Assembly: GCA_903887275.1 (NCBI GenBank)
Contig: CAISPD010000062.1
Span: forward strand, 1 to 64,000
DNA from: an uncultured Mucilaginibacter sp.
Lineage (GTDB): Bacteria > Bacteroidota > Bacteroidia > Sphingobacteriales > Sphingobacteriaceae
Reading direction: 5' to 3'
DNA length: 64,000 bases
The notes under the pieces are model-generated. The model was given only the letters and a program-made list of their open reading frames with translations. It was not told where the DNA came from and did not search any database. The position numbers were made by a program, and so were the translations under genes. Positions 9,591-20,549 of this stretch are shown piece after piece (the first letter of the stretch is position 1; every line of letters starts with the position of its first letter).

Positions 9591-12587
9591 ATGAAAAAAC
9601 TTTGGCTGATTTTACTGGTTCTTGCGTGCAAATTCTGTTCGGCTCAGGAAATAAAATATGTTAATGGTAGCAATAACTGGGACCCGGATTCACTCGGTAA
9701 TCACCGGGTGGTACTATCAGTAAACACAGGTAATCATCAGGTGGTAAGAGCTGTTATTGACTGGCGGCGGAACGACCATAACCCCGATAAAAAGCAAATA
9801 TTTGTTGTTGATGCAAGTACCAATAAAAGAATTTTTAATGTTAGTACCGGCGTCATCACCCGCGAAAGCGGCAGCATCTATTTTGAGCCGACAGCTGCAA
9901 GCCGCTATTACGTTTATTATTTGCCGTATAAAGTCGACCGCAAATCAAATTACCCCAATGTAAAGTATTTAAAGCCCTTACAAACTGCCGACACTGCCTG
10001 GCTGGCTAAAATTAAAATTCCGGCATCTATTGTTGACGCAAAGGTAGAGGAGATAGAGGCTATCAATGCCATCAATACCTTCTATCCGATGGAAGTTATT
10101 GCTAAAGCGAGTGAAATAAAGGCGCTGGAAAAGCAATATGCTTTGCGAAAATACCTGGTTTTCCCGGAGGACCGCTTGCATCCCATTAAAATGAAGCATG
10201 ACCTGCCTCAGCGTTGGGTACTAAAAGGGGTAAAGAGCTTATTTTATGCCGATGTTGAAAAAGGCGAAAATTTCACCTATCAGCTCGGTGTATTTCCTTT
10301 TGCTCAGGATATCGAGCATTTGAGTCTCAGTTTTTCCGATCTTAAGAGCGGTTCCGGCGCCGTAATTTCAGCAAATGCTATTTCCTGCCTGAATACAAAC
10401 GGTGTCGATTATAAAGGCGAGTCTTTTGTTAAAAATGTAGACATAGCAAAGGGCGACATTCAGGCGCTTTGGGTATTGGTGAAAATACCTGCCGATCGTC
10501 CCGCAGGTGTATATAAGGGTAAAGTTACTGTACATGCAAAGAATGCCGCAGCATCTTCTATCAATATCACCCTCAATATCAAAGATAAACGGGCTGAAAA
10601 CAGCGGTGTAAATGAACCACAGAAACAAACTCGTCTGGCCTGGCTCAATTCAACCATGGCGCAGGAAAATGATGTGATCAAACCCTATATACCGCTGAGC
10701 GTAAATGAAAACACTATTTCATTTTTGGGGCGAAAAATTATCCTGGATAAAACTGGTTTTCCGGCCCGTATTGAAACATTCTTTACACCTGAAATGACCA
10801 GTATTGCTGATCATCCAAAACAGGTATTGAATCAACCCATCAGCTTTATGCTGGAAGACAGGTATGGCAAAAAACTGCTTTGGGATCCCAGAGGGTTGAA
10901 GTTTACCATGGAGCGTCCCGGAACAGTAAAATGGCAGGCCCAAAATTCAATCGCCGGTTTGCAAATGGATGTGAGCGGCACGATCGAGTTTGATGGGTTC
11001 ATAGCTTATACCGTCAAAGTTACTGCATTAGAGGATATAAATTTTAACGATCTGCGTTTACATATACCCTTCAATCAACGCGCTGCCAAATACATGATGG
11101 GGCTCAATTTGAAAGGTGAAAAGCGCCCGACAACTTATGAATGGAAATGGGACGTAGCCAACAAAAACCAGGATGGTGCCTGGATAGGCGATGTTAATGC
11201 CGGTTTACAGTATTCATTACGCGATGAACATTATGTACGGCCGCTGAATACCAATTTTTACCTGCAGCGCCCCTTGTTAATGCCAACTTCATGGGGTAAC
11301 GATAACAAAGGTGGTATCCGTATTACAGAAGCTGACAGCACTGTTTGGGTCAATAATTTTAGCGGTTCGCGGACCATGAAGAAAGGCGAGGTACTTTACT
11401 ATAACTTTAACTTGCTGGTTACACCTTTTCATGCAATCAATACCGATTTTCAATGGTCGACGCGTTTTTTTCATAAGTATGAGAACCTGGATACCATTAA
11501 AGCAACTGGTGCAACCGTAGTAAACATTCACCATGGCACGCCGATCAATCCCTATATCAATTATCCCTTTATCGCGCATGATGCCATGAAAGCTTATATC
11601 GACGAGGCACACAGCAAGGGTTTAAAAGTGAAGATTTACAACACCATCCGCGAGCTTTCCAACAGTGCATTTGAGCTATATCCGTTGCGCAGTTTAGGAC
11701 ATGAGGTGTTTTCACCCGGCAAGGGTGGAGGATATTCATGGTTGCAGGAGCATTTGGCAGAGGATTATATTGCAGCCTGGTATGTACCTGAATACCATGA
11801 TGCGGCCATCATCAATAGCGGAATGAACCGCTGGCATAATTATTATGTGGAAGGCATGAACTGGTTGGTGCAGAACGTAGGTATCGACGGCATTTACCTT
11901 GATGATGTTGCTTTTGACCGCGTGACAATGAAGCGTATCAAAAGGGTTTTGACGGCCGATGGCCACCCGGGCATCATCGACCTTCACTCGGCCAACCAGT
12001 ACGATAAGGCTGATGGCTTCAATAACAGCGCTAATCTTTATCTGGAGAACTTCCCTTACCTCAATCGCTTATGGTTTGGTGAGTATTTTGATTATGAACA
12101 AAATTCGCCGGATTTCTTTTTAACGGAAGTTTCGGGAATACCATTCGGACTAATGGGCGAGATGCTGCAGGGCGGCGGTAACCCATGGCGTGGTATGGTA
12201 TATGGTATGACTAACCGTATGCCCTGGAGCGACAATGCTGATCCGCGCCCGATCTGGAAGGTTTGGGACCAATTTGGTATCAAAGGCAGTAGCATGATAG
12301 GCTATTGGGTGGAGAATAATCCGGTAAAAACCAATAATCCGGCAGTATTGGCAACAGTTTACCGAAAAGATAGATCTGCACTGGTATCTATTGCCAGCTG
12401 GGCCGAAACGGACGTAAATGTCCGATTATCTATAGACTGGAAGGCCTTAGGCATCGATCCTGCTAAAGCTCTGATAACCGCACCTGAGATCACCAATTTT
12501 CAACCCAAAGCTGGGTTTAAAGACGGGCAGGAAATACCTGTTCACAAAGGCAAGGGTTGGATGTTGATCGTTAAAGAGGGGGAATAG
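9591..12587 (+). CDS. Secreted glycoside-hydrolase-like protein (DUF6067-type)
   Basis: Signal peptide; TIM-barrel-like motif GIDGIYLDDVAFDR; large secreted Bacteroidota protein. Confidence 0.6.
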   Translation: MKKLWLILLVLACKFCSAQEIKYVNGSNNWDPDSLGNHRVVLSVNTGNHQVVRAVIDWRRNDHNPDKKQIFVVDASTNKRIFNVSTGVITRESGSIYFEPTAASRYYVYYLPYKVDRKSNYPNVKYLKPLQTADTAWLAKIKIPASIVDAKVEEIEAINAINTFYPMEVIAKASEIKALEKQYALRKYLVFPEDRLHPIKMKHDLPQRWVLKGVKSLFYADVEKGENFTYQLGVFPFAQDIEHLSLSFSDLKSGSGAVISANAISCLNTNGVDYKGESFVKNVDIAKGDIQALWVLVKIPADRPAGVYKGKVTVHAKNAAASSINITLNIKDKRAENSGVNEPQKQTRLAWLNSTMAQENDVIKPYIPLSVNENTISFLGRKIILDKTGFPARIETFFTPEMTSIADHPKQVLNQPISFMLEDRYGKKLLWDPRGLKFTMERPGTVKWQAQNSIAGLQMDVSGTIEFDGFIAYTVKVTALEDINFNDLRLHIPFNQRAAKYMMGLNLKGEKRPTTYEWKWDVANKNQDGAWIGDVNAGLQYSLRDEHYVRPLNTNFYLQRPLLMPTSWGNDNKGGIRITEADSTVWVNNFSGSRTMKKGEVLYYNFNLLVTPFHAINTDFQWSTRFFHKYENLDTIKATGATVVNIHHGTPINPYINYPFIAHDAMKAYIDEAHSKGLKVKIYNTIRELSNSAFELYPLRSLGHEVFSPGKGGGYSWLQEHLAEDYIAAWYVPEYHDAAIINSGMNRWHNYYVEGMNWLVQNVGIDGIYLDDVAFDRVTMKRIKRVLTADGHPGIIDLHSANQYDKADGFNNSANLYLENFPYLNRLWFGEYFDYEQNSPDFFLTEVSGIPFGLMGEMLQGGGNPWRGMVYGMTNRMPWSDNADPRPIWKVWDQFGIKGSSMIGYWVENNPVKTNNPAVLATVYRKDRSALVSIASWAETDVNVRLSIDWKALGIDPAKALITAPEITNFQPKAGFKDGQEIPVHKGKGWMLIVKEGE

Positions 12588-12685
12588 TCATTGGGCATTA
12601 GTCCATAGTCAGTAGACCATGGTTCGTTGTCGATTGCTTTAATGCATTGTTACTAATGGCCAATGACTAATGGCCGATGCCTAAC
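12587..12685. repeat. Degenerate heptad array with partial dyad symmetry between convergent genes
   Basis: gtcattg|ggcatta|gtccata|gtcagta|gaccatg|gttcgtt|gtcgatt|gctttaa|tgcattg|ttactaa|tggccaa|tgactaa|tggccga|tgcctaa. Confidence 0.75.
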
Positions 12686-12688
12686 CCC

Positions 12689-13993
12689 TCAGGGTAGCAT
12701 GTTGAGGTCAATGGCTGGTTTTTTGTTGCCGGCAGGGCGTTCGAAATAAGTGTTTCTTAAGGTGTAATTATTAAAAAAGCCGCAGTTTTTGAGGTAGAAC
12801 CCGGTGCCGCTGATGCCACCGGCATAGTCCATACGATAGCCTTTTACAGCGGTATTATCGCCGGTGAAGCGGGCTTTGGTCAATTCTATCCAATTGCCTT
12901 TATTATCGCAAATCCATTCGTTGTTGAAATTTACCCGGCGTGTTATCAAACCTGTTTCGGGTTCGAAATTTTCGAGGAAGGAATGCAGGTGTTTGAGCCA
13001 GGTATTTGTTTTGGGCCTGCTGAAACTTGCGATCAGTTGCCATTTACCTGTTTCGGGTGCATAAAAGTAGGCGGTATATTCGGTCCGGCTATTGCTGCCG
13101 GGTTTAGCATGTACCAGAAAGCGGTAGGTGTTGCCCGCTTTCCACAAATAATTTAAATAGCTTTGTCCTCCTGAACCTTCGTTGCCAAACTCGCCGGTAT
13201 GAACGTTCTCACCTTTTTTAAGCATGATGATCTTCTCATCGTCTGGTATCTTGCCTGGGTCGTCGGTATTAAACGGGCTCCAAACTGAAAAAAGGATATG
13301 TCTTTCGGTAGGCGAATTAACCTGCATGCCAAAATAGCCTTCGCCGAAGCCGCAGGCCATAAAATAGGAGCCATACACATCATTTCCTTTTGGTACTGTA
13401 ACTTCGTTATAAAACCATTCGGCGTTAACCTCATTGGCGGTATTATAGCCCAGATGTACCGATGGGCCACGCCGTCCCCAGTAAAAAAACTGACCATCGT
13501 TGTCTTTTACATAATTGGTTTTGTTACCTGGGGCACTTCCGCTGATAGTAAGACTAACTACCTTGGCGATGATTGAATTTTGTAATGATGAACCTTTAAT
13601 CTCAAAGGCAACATAGCCGGTATCGCTAATGTTCCAACTGCCAACAGGCAGGTTTTTCAGGTTATTACCGGAAAGCTTGATAAAATGCGTCGACCCCAGC
13701 GCTGATATAGACAAGGTACTCTTAGCTGCCGGTGCCGAAAGATTTAAATACAAGCTAATCTTGCCGGTTTGGCCAAATCTGAGGTAAACTTTAAATGCTG
13801 CTTTCTTATTGGTCCACTCGCTGATGCCCTCATCTGTAATTTTGCCGCCAAGGGTATCTTTATCAACCCGCCATGTATTACCGCCAATGGGTACCGTAAT
13901 TGAAGTATCGCTAACCGTTGTACTTGCTTTTGCAATGGAAAAACCAGCCAGAAGGACATATATTATAATCAGTGATCTTTTTAAAAACATCAA
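12689..13993 (-). CDS. DUF3472 domain-containing secreted protein (with DUF5077-like N-terminus)
   Basis: VPIGGNTWRVDKDTLGGKITDEGISEW..., NDGQFFYWGRRGPSVHLGYN. Confidence 0.65.
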   Translation of the reverse strand: MMFLKRSLIIIYVLLAGFSIAKASTTVSDTSITVPIGGNTWRVDKDTLGGKITDEGISEWTNKKAAFKVYLRFGQTGKISLYLNLSAPAAKSTLSISALGSTHFIKLSGNNLKNLPVGSWNISDTGYVAFEIKGSSLQNSIIAKVVSLTISGSAPGNKTNYVKDNDGQFFYWGRRGPSVHLGYNTANEVNAEWFYNEVTVPKGNDVYGSYFMACGFGEGYFGMQVNSPTERHILFSVWSPFNTDDPGKIPDDEKIIMLKKGENVHTGEFGNEGSGGQSYLNYLWKAGNTYRFLVHAKPGSNSRTEYTAYFYAPETGKWQLIASFSRPKTNTWLKHLHSFLENFEPETGLITRRVNFNNEWICDNKGNWIELTKARFTGDNTAVKGYRMDYAGGISGTGFYLKNCGFFNNYTLRNTYFERPAGNKKPAIDLNMLP

Positions 13994-15144
13994 ATTTTTG
14001 CTTTAAAACTTTGTCTGGTATCTTGTATGATATGTTCCAGTATTGCTTTGTTGTCTTCCAGTTTTTTTACCAGTGCCAGTTGTGCGCGGGTACGTTGCAG
14101 GTTATGAGAAGGGGAGTGGATCTTAAAATAAACATCTCCTTCCAGGTAATCGGTCAGGAAACGAACGGCTTGTATGTAGGGCAGCAGCAAAACACCATTG
14201 ATCAGCGTATCGATCTCCATTTTTTCGAGAAATGCAACGCTTTCCTGCAGGTAGCCACGTGTATAGGCTTCAAATAGTTTTAAATTAAGGTTGATGACTG
14301 ACAGATCAGCTTCATCCTCGGCAGCGGTATTGATAATGGTTCTGATTGAATCGCCAAAGTCGTAAGCCACATAGCCGGGCATTACAGTATCAAGGTCTAT
14401 CACACATTGTGCCTTATCATCGCCATCGAGTAAAACGTTGTTAAACTTAGTATCGTTATGTACAATGCGTAAAGGCAGCAGTCCATTTTTGCCGAGTAGG
14501 AGTATTTGCTGCATATCCTCTGCACGCCGACTAATAAAATCAACCTCGGGCAATACTTCACTTAACCGCCCGGCTGCGTTGCGTTCAATGGCATTTTCGA
14601 GGTTTTGCAGACGATAGGCGATGTTATGAAAATCAGGTATAGTATCTTTTATCAGGCTGGTATCCAAATCGGCCAACTGAGTCTGGAATCTGCCAAAAGC
14701 TTTTCCACCTTCAAAAGCCTGAGTTTCAGTAGTCACCTGATCATAACTCCTGGTACCTTTCAGAAAATAGAACATCCGCCAGAAATTACCATCGGCATCT
14801 TCAAAAAAAGTTTCCCCCGTCCTTGCATGAATTATGGTCAGCACATTTTGTGTTGCATCTGCGCCTGGTACTGCCGAGAGTTTTTGTTTCAAATGCCGGG
14901 TTACCTGTAAAAGGTTATTCATCAACAGCGCAACATCTTTAAAAACGTGGTGGTTGATGCGCTGGAGCAGATAGTCGTTTCCATACTCATCCTGATTAAG
15001 TAAACGATAAGTGTCGTTGATGTGTCCGGAGCCAAAGGGCTTTGCAGACACAATCATATCATCAATATCGAACTTAGATATAATGTCTGATAAATGTTGT
15101 TCAGTTTGAGAAGTGGAGCCCATTAATCCGCCTAATATCGGCAA
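13990..15144 (-). CDS. Aminoglycoside-phosphotransferase-fold kinase (N-acetylhexosamine 1-kinase-like)
   Basis: KPFGSGHINDTYRL; RIVHNDTKFNNVLLD; CVIDLDTVMPGYVAYDFGDSIR; 4-bp overlap with the downstream DUF3472 gene. Confidence 0.75.
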   Translation of the reverse strand: MPILGGLMGSTSQTEQHLSDIISKFDIDDMIVSAKPFGSGHINDTYRLLNQDEYGNDYLLQRINHHVFKDVALLMNNLLQVTRHLKQKLSAVPGADATQNVLTIIHARTGETFFEDADGNFWRMFYFLKGTRSYDQVTTETQAFEGGKAFGRFQTQLADLDTSLIKDTIPDFHNIAYRLQNLENAIERNAAGRLSEVLPEVDFISRRAEDMQQILLLGKNGLLPLRIVHNDTKFNNVLLDGDDKAQCVIDLDTVMPGYVAYDFGDSIRTIINTAAEDEADLSVINLNLKLFEAYTRGYLQESVAFLEKMEIDTLINGVLLLPYIQAVRFLTDYLEGDVYFKIHSPSHNLQRTRAQLALVKKLEDNKAILEHIIQDTRQSFKAKI

Positions 15145-15328
15145 AACAGCAATTTATTTTAAAATTAATCTGAAATAAACAGCCGGCGACTTTAAGCATT
15201 GGCATCGGCCATGCCTATTTGTGCTCAATTATCCACATTCAGCTATTTACCAACAGTAGCTTAAATTAAATTACAGGCAAAATAAGCTTAATATAGCAAG
15301 GGTACTTTTGACTTGATAACGCTTGGCC

Positions 15329-16441
15329 ATGAAAAAATATAGCATCCTGTTTTTCTTTTTGATCTTTAATAGCTTCGTTTTTGCCCAAAATCACAAGACA
15401 CAAAACATCATCGTGGTAACCCTGGACGGATTTCGCTGGCAGGAAATGTATCGCGGTGCGGATTCAACGCTAATCAACTCAAAGTATACCGATACCAAGG
15501 CTGATGTGCGTAAAAAGTTTTGGGCCGAAACTCCTACGGAACGCCGCAAATTGCTTATGCCTTTTATCTGGTCGACGGTTGCCGCAAACGGTCAGTTGTA
15601 TGGCGACCGCGACAATGGCAATTGCGATGAAGTAGCTAACGTTTATCATTTTTCGTATCCGGGCTATAATGAAATATTTACAGGGTTCCCCGATACCCGG
15701 GTTAACAGCAATAATCCTGTAGCAAATCCAAATACTTCGGTTTTTGAGTTTCTCAATAAACAAAAGGGTTTTGAAAATAAAGTTGCTGTTTTTGCCTCGT
15801 GGGAGGCCTTCCCGGCAATTTTTAATGTGGGGCGCTCGGGCTTAAATGTAAACGCAGGGTATACTGATTTTGCCGAAAACCATATAGACGATCGCCTTAA
15901 ATTCCTGAATGAATTGCAGCATAAAGCACCGCATTATCTGGGAGATACCCGTATAGATTTTATGACCTTTGAGTTTGGTAAAGAGTATCTGAAAGAATAC
16001 AAACCCCGTGTTTTATACCTCGCTTTTGACGAGACGGATGATATGGCCCATGCCGGTAATTATAAAATGTACCTGAATCAGGCCCATCAGGAAGATGCTT
16101 ATTTGCAGGAACTCTGGCAGTATATTCAAACCGATCCTGCCTACAAAAATAAAACGACGCTGATCATTACCTGCGACCATGGCCGTGGGGATCTTTCTCC
16201 TGATGCATGGCGCAGTCACGGTTCTATAATCAAAAATTCCGAGCAAACCTGGTTGGCGGTCATAGGTCCTGACACACCAGCAGATGGTATCATACAAACA
16301 CAAACCACTACCTATCATAAGCAGTTAGCGCAAACTATTGCCATGTTATTAGGTTTCGACTTCAAGAAAAATGCCAATCACGAAGTTGCGGATGCCATAG
16401 AATCAACCATGATCAAGGAACTGGTATCTTTAGGTAAATAA
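15329..16441 (+). CDS. Secreted alkaline-phosphatase-superfamily protein
   Basis: Signal peptide, IIVVTLDGFRWQEMYRG, TLIITCDHGRGD; ATG at 15329 preferred over the TTG at 15323. Confidence 0.7.
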   Translation: MKKYSILFFFLIFNSFVFAQNHKTQNIIVVTLDGFRWQEMYRGADSTLINSKYTDTKADVRKKFWAETPTERRKLLMPFIWSTVAANGQLYGDRDNGNCDEVANVYHFSYPGYNEIFTGFPDTRVNSNNPVANPNTSVFEFLNKQKGFENKVAVFASWEAFPAIFNVGRSGLNVNAGYTDFAENHIDDRLKFLNELQHKAPHYLGDTRIDFMTFEFGKEYLKEYKPRVLYLAFDETDDMAHAGNYKMYLNQAHQEDAYLQELWQYIQTDPAYKNKTTLIITCDHGRGDLSPDAWRSHGSIIKNSEQTWLAVIGPDTPADGIIQTQTTTYHKQLAQTIAMLLGFDFKKNANHEVADAIESTMIKELVSLGK

Positions 16442-16442
16442 T

Positions 16443-17261
16443 ATGAGAAAGCTTTGTTTATTGTTTTACTTGATTTTTGGATGCGGGCGATTTGCCTTTG
16501 CCCAGGTGAACCAGCCGCCTGCTCCGAGGCATAAATTTATTGTGGTTGCGCACCGGGGCGACCATGTGATCTATCCCGAAAATACATTGGCGGCTTATAG
16601 CGAGGCGATAAAGAATGATGTTGACTATATAGAGATAGACCTGCGAACGACCAAAGACGGACAATTAGTAAGCATGCACGACGCAACGGTCGACCGGATG
16701 ACAGATGGTAAAGGCAAGGTGAGTGACCTTTCGCTGGCCGAGATAGAACAATTAAAGGTTAAAAGCAAAGACAGCCTCGACAAAACGATTTATCGGGTGC
16801 CCACCTTTGAGCGGATCCTCTCTGTTTGCAAGGACAAGATCTATATCTATATTGATTATAAAATGGCTGATGCCGCACAAACCCTGGCTGCTTTGAAAGC
16901 ACATGGCATGGAAAAGCAGGTTATTGTTTATATAAACGCGCCTCGTCAGTTTGTTGATTGGCGCAAAGTTGACCCAACGATGCCGCTGATGGTAAGCCTG
17001 CCTGGAAATATTAAAGACACCACTGCACTGAATGCTTTTTTTGACAGAATTAAACCTGATATTCTGGATGGAAGTTGGGATGATTACCTGCCCGAAATTG
17101 TTAGCCGGGCAAAATCAATACAACTAACGGTTTGGCCCGATATTCAGGGCAAAGGTGAAGACGCAAACTGGGCATCGGCAATTGTCAAAGGCTTTACCGG
17201 ATTGCAAACGGATCATCCGGCTGCTTTGATCGGGTTTTTAAAAGAAAAAGGCTTAAGATAG
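16443..17261 (+). CDS. Glycerophosphodiester phosphodiesterase family protein
   Basis: VVAHRGDHVIYPENTLAAYSEAIKNDVDYIEIDLRTTKDGQLVSMHDATVDRMTDG. Confidence 0.9.
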   Translation: MRKLCLLFYLIFGCGRFAFAQVNQPPAPRHKFIVVAHRGDHVIYPENTLAAYSEAIKNDVDYIEIDLRTTKDGQLVSMHDATVDRMTDGKGKVSDLSLAEIEQLKVKSKDSLDKTIYRVPTFERILSVCKDKIYIYIDYKMADAAQTLAALKAHGMEKQVIVYINAPRQFVDWRKVDPTMPLMVSLPGNIKDTTALNAFFDRIKPDILDGSWDDYLPEIVSRAKSIQLTVWPDIQGKGEDANWASAIVKGFTGLQTDHPAALIGFLKEKGLR

Positions 17262-17265
17262 GTAT

Positions 17266-17835
17266 CTATTTATTATCAGTTGAATTAGGCACGATCCTCA
17301 TGTGACCATTGTGCAGCAGTTTTCTTTCGGAGGCAGAAAAGCCGGTGCGGCCACCGAAATCCTGTACCCAAAGACTGTATACCTGGGCAACGCCAACCTC
17401 TTTAAATTCAGCCATCATCAGGTTTTGGCAATGCTCCGGACTTTTTATCCAGCCGGCCATAACCTGTGCAATGGTGAAGTTTCCTTTGGCGATATTTTCG
17501 CCTAAAATATACCGCTTATAGCCTTTATTGCCATAGCCGGCTGCTACCGCTCTGTCCATGGGTGTTATTCCAAATTTACTGTTATGTGCAAAATAATCGT
17601 GTGCAAACATGTCGTCGGCGTGGTTCTTTGCAGCTTTGGCAAGGTTGTCGTTCCAAACTAAGGGCGGTACAGGTGGCATGGAAACAGTACCGCAATGACA
17701 ACCATCATGCCGCAGCTTATTTATACGGGTAAGAAATTCAGCTTTAAATTGCTCTTTGGCTTTATCTTCGTTAGCCATAGTAATGCAGGAAAGAAATAGT
17801 GCCAGAGTGATCAAGGCAGAAAAAAATAGTTTCAT
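17266..17835 (-). CDS. CAP (SCP/YkwD) domain secreted protein
   Basis: LVWNDNLAKAAKNHADDMFAHDYFAHNS, GENIAKG, GWIKSPEHCQNLM. Confidence 0.85.
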   Translation of the reverse strand: MKLFFSALITLALFLSCITMANEDKAKEQFKAEFLTRINKLRHDGCHCGTVSMPPVPPLVWNDNLAKAAKNHADDMFAHDYFAHNSKFGITPMDRAVAAGYGNKGYKRYILGENIAKGNFTIAQVMAGWIKSPEHCQNLMMAEFKEVGVAQVYSLWVQDFGGRTGFSASERKLLHNGHMRIVPNSTDNK

Positions 17836-17909
17836 TTTGTGATGATACCAAAAAGTTTAGGCTTTCGGTGATCAAAAATAACAAAACAATCCTTTTAAAA
17901 AAGCTGCTT

Positions 17910-18816
17910 TAGTTTTCAGGGCTTTTATTCCGGTGTTTCAGGCCTATCAGGGCTATTGAACTTAGAATAACGAGAAGGACAGATACGGTAATAATCCAGT
18001 AGTTTTTGAGACTCTTAAATTGGCTTGCGCTCTGTTGCTGCTCGGTAATTCTTTTTTTTTAACAGCTGCAAGCATCTCGTCGGCGCGTAAGCTGGCTATT
18101 AAAAGCAGTTGTTTCGCTTTAAGTAAGCTGTCATCAATTTCCTGATGGTGTTTACTGGCAAGTGCAGCTTTTTTAGGTTCACCGATCTGTGTATACAATC
18201 CGGCATAACTTAGTTGAACCAGCGAAGCTTGTTCGGGCAGGTGCTTTTTGATCGTTAGTGACCAGGCTTCAGCTAAATCGCGCAGGGCCAGGTCGTAATC
18301 GCCGATATCGCTTTTGATCCCCGCCAATGTTATCAGCGAGGTAATGATCTCGCGCACATCATTCCTTTCCCGCGAAAGTGTATTGGATTGCAAGATAAAC
18401 CATTTTGCCTGCGCATATTTTTTCTGTGCCCGATAGATGAGGGCCAGATGATCAAAACTTATACGAAGCCCAATGCTGTCCCGGTATTTTGAATAGTAAT
18501 GCAGGGCTTTCATTGTATTACTCAGGGCAATTTCACGGTACCTGGCACGTCTTAACTTGTCGCTGATGGTATCGGCATTCAAATACTGCATTGCAATTTG
18601 CGTGTATAAATTGCCTTTCAATGAATCGTTGCTGAATTCGAGCTGTTTTTGCAGGCTATCAATCCAGGGCTGGGTCAAACCAATTTTTTGTTTCAGGCTG
18701 TCAGTCTTATCAACAGCGTATGCCTTTGTATTAATGGCTATTGCCAGCAGGAAAAATATATATTTATTGGTTAGTGACACAGGCATCTGAATAAGCTCGG
18801 TTGCTGTATAATGCAA
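17910..18816 (-). pseudogene. TPR-repeat protein with frameshift (or slippage site) at an A9 tract; annotated ORF 17962..18816, alternative C-terminus to 17910
   Basis: TPR-like N-terminal region. After AAVKKK the -1 frame reads RITEQQQSASQFKSLKNYWIITVSVLLVILSSIALIGLKHRNKSPEN*, a clear TM segment. Confidence 0.6.
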
Positions 18817-18977
18817 AAGCTGTGCCTGTACATCTAAAAGATAAAGTTTTGTTGAAAAATGACGGTGAATAGCCTTTTATGGTTTTTTGGCGATGTTTCT
18901 GCCGTTTCATCGCTTTTTATTACAGCGATTATAGCTTTAAATTGGAGCTATTTTAGTACAAATATTTCCCCAATACG

Positions 18978-19919
18978 CTACTTTTCAATCAATTGAACAT
19001 AGCGCTCAACAAAGGTTTTGAACCAGGGCCACCTTGAATTAAGCAGATTGAACAGCGCAATACCAGACGACGCACAAAGAATTCCGGCCAACACATCCAG
19101 GATGTAATGGTGACTGGTATAAACGGCGCCAAACCATATACCGAGTGTAACTATACCAAAAGCGATAAACGCCTTCCTGAGACGGTTTTTATAGGCATAA
19201 TAAACAACTACTATCGGATAGGCCGAATGAAGCGAGGGCATAGCAGCAAATACATTGGAACCCTTGGTATAAATGCTTTTAAAAATGGGTGCATTAACAT
19301 ATTGATCAAATCGGGACAGTCCGGCAATACCTTCGTGCATATTAGGTTGCAGGGTAAAACCGTGGTCCTGTACATACCAGGGTGGTGCGGCCGGATAGGT
19401 ATAGTAGACAATAAATCCCAGGATATTCAACGTTACAAACGAGATGAGGAAATACAGGCACTGTCGTCTGTTAGTTAAAAACAGATAGATACCGAAGCCA
19501 AACGGAACCGGTATCCAGCACAAGTAAAACAATCCTGAAAGCAGGTCGGCAATAATATTACTATGTAATTTAAGGTATTCGTTGGGGGTTAATACAATTC
19601 CGTTAACGCGTATACCGAACAGGTGTTTTTCAAGGTTATACAGGTCGGCAATATGAACTACGTTATAACGATAGTTCGGGAAGGCCTTCATATAATCAAA
19701 TATGAGCCAGTAAACCAAAAATGTCAGGTAAGCGAATAGAAATTTTCGCGAATTGTTGGAGGTATAAAAAAGAATATTGCAGGTAAGTACCAGCACAACC
19801 TGATCGCCCTGAAAGCCAACCAGGAAATAAGACAACGCAAAATAGGCAATAGATAATACCGAAATAACAATTATAGAACGGGAATTAACTAACATGCCAG
19901 GATTGACACTAGCACCCAT
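18978..19919 (-). CDS. PAP2-family, Aur1/inositol-phosphorylceramide-synthase-like membrane protein
   Basis: Multi-TM; PAP2 motif region AMPSLHSAYPIVVVYYAY...YTSHHYILDVLAGIL; located in a sphingolipid cluster. Confidence 0.7.
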   Translation of the reverse strand: MGASVNPGMLVNSRSIIVISVLSIAYFALSYFLVGFQGDQVVLVLTCNILFYTSNNSRKFLFAYLTFLVYWLIFDYMKAFPNYRYNVVHIADLYNLEKHLFGIRVNGIVLTPNEYLKLHSNIIADLLSGLFYLCWIPVPFGFGIYLFLTNRRQCLYFLISFVTLNILGFIVYYTYPAAPPWYVQDHGFTLQPNMHEGIAGLSRFDQYVNAPIFKSIYTKGSNVFAAMPSLHSAYPIVVVYYAYKNRLRKAFIAFGIVTLGIWFGAVYTSHHYILDVLAGILCASSGIALFNLLNSRWPWFKTFVERYVQLIEK

Positions 19920-19921
19920 TG

Positions 19922-20545
19922 TTATTTTTTAATGAAATCTGAACGGAATACCTTATCCCACAATGGCGAACTTACACCATATCCTTTATCGGGATCCTGG
20001 TAATGATGCAGCATATGGTGTTGTTTTATCTTTTTCCAGATATTTCCTTTGAAGTTAAAGTGATGTATGGCGTAATGGGTCATATCATAAAACAGATAGC
20101 CCAACATGAAGCCCGGGAAAAAAGCGTAAACATCGCCAGCCGGCAAAATAAGTCCAAACAAAAAGAAGAAGCCTGTTGCCAGAGGAATACTTACTGAAGG
20201 CGGCATTACAAGTCGCTTGGCATCACTTGGGTAATCGTGGTGAACACCGTGGAATATAAAATGCAAACGTTGAGCCCAGGGCTTGTTTGGCGGCGCATAA
20301 TGGAATACAAAACGGTGCATAACGTACTCGGTCAGTGTCCATACAAACAGGCCCAGCAGAAAATATTCAATAAAATCTATTACACCAAGACCTATCTGAA
20401 AAAACGACCAGTAAATGCTAACCAGAATAACCGGAACAAAAATAAAAACGGGCACAAGGAAATGAACCTTGGAAAGAGCTTCCAGAAAACTGCTCTTAAA
20501 CATTCTCACAGACTCCTGTGAATTGGAAACATAATTCTTTTTCAT
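19922..20545 (-). CDS. Sterol desaturase / fatty acid hydroxylase superfamily protein (FA2H-like)
   Basis: Histidine motifs HRFVFH, HGVHHD, HYAIHH, HHMLHHY. Start at internal ATG 20545 preferred (ORF opens at 20569). Confidence 0.85.
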   Translation of the reverse strand: MKKNYVSNSQESVRMFKSSFLEALSKVHFLVPVFIFVPVILVSIYWSFFQIGLGVIDFIEYFLLGLFVWTLTEYVMHRFVFHYAPPNKPWAQRLHFIFHGVHHDYPSDAKRLVMPPSVSIPLATGFFFLFGLILPAGDVYAFFPGFMLGYLFYDMTHYAIHHFNFKGNIWKKIKQHHMLHHYQDPDKGYGVSSPLWDKVFRSDFIKK

Positions 20546-20549
20546 TAAA

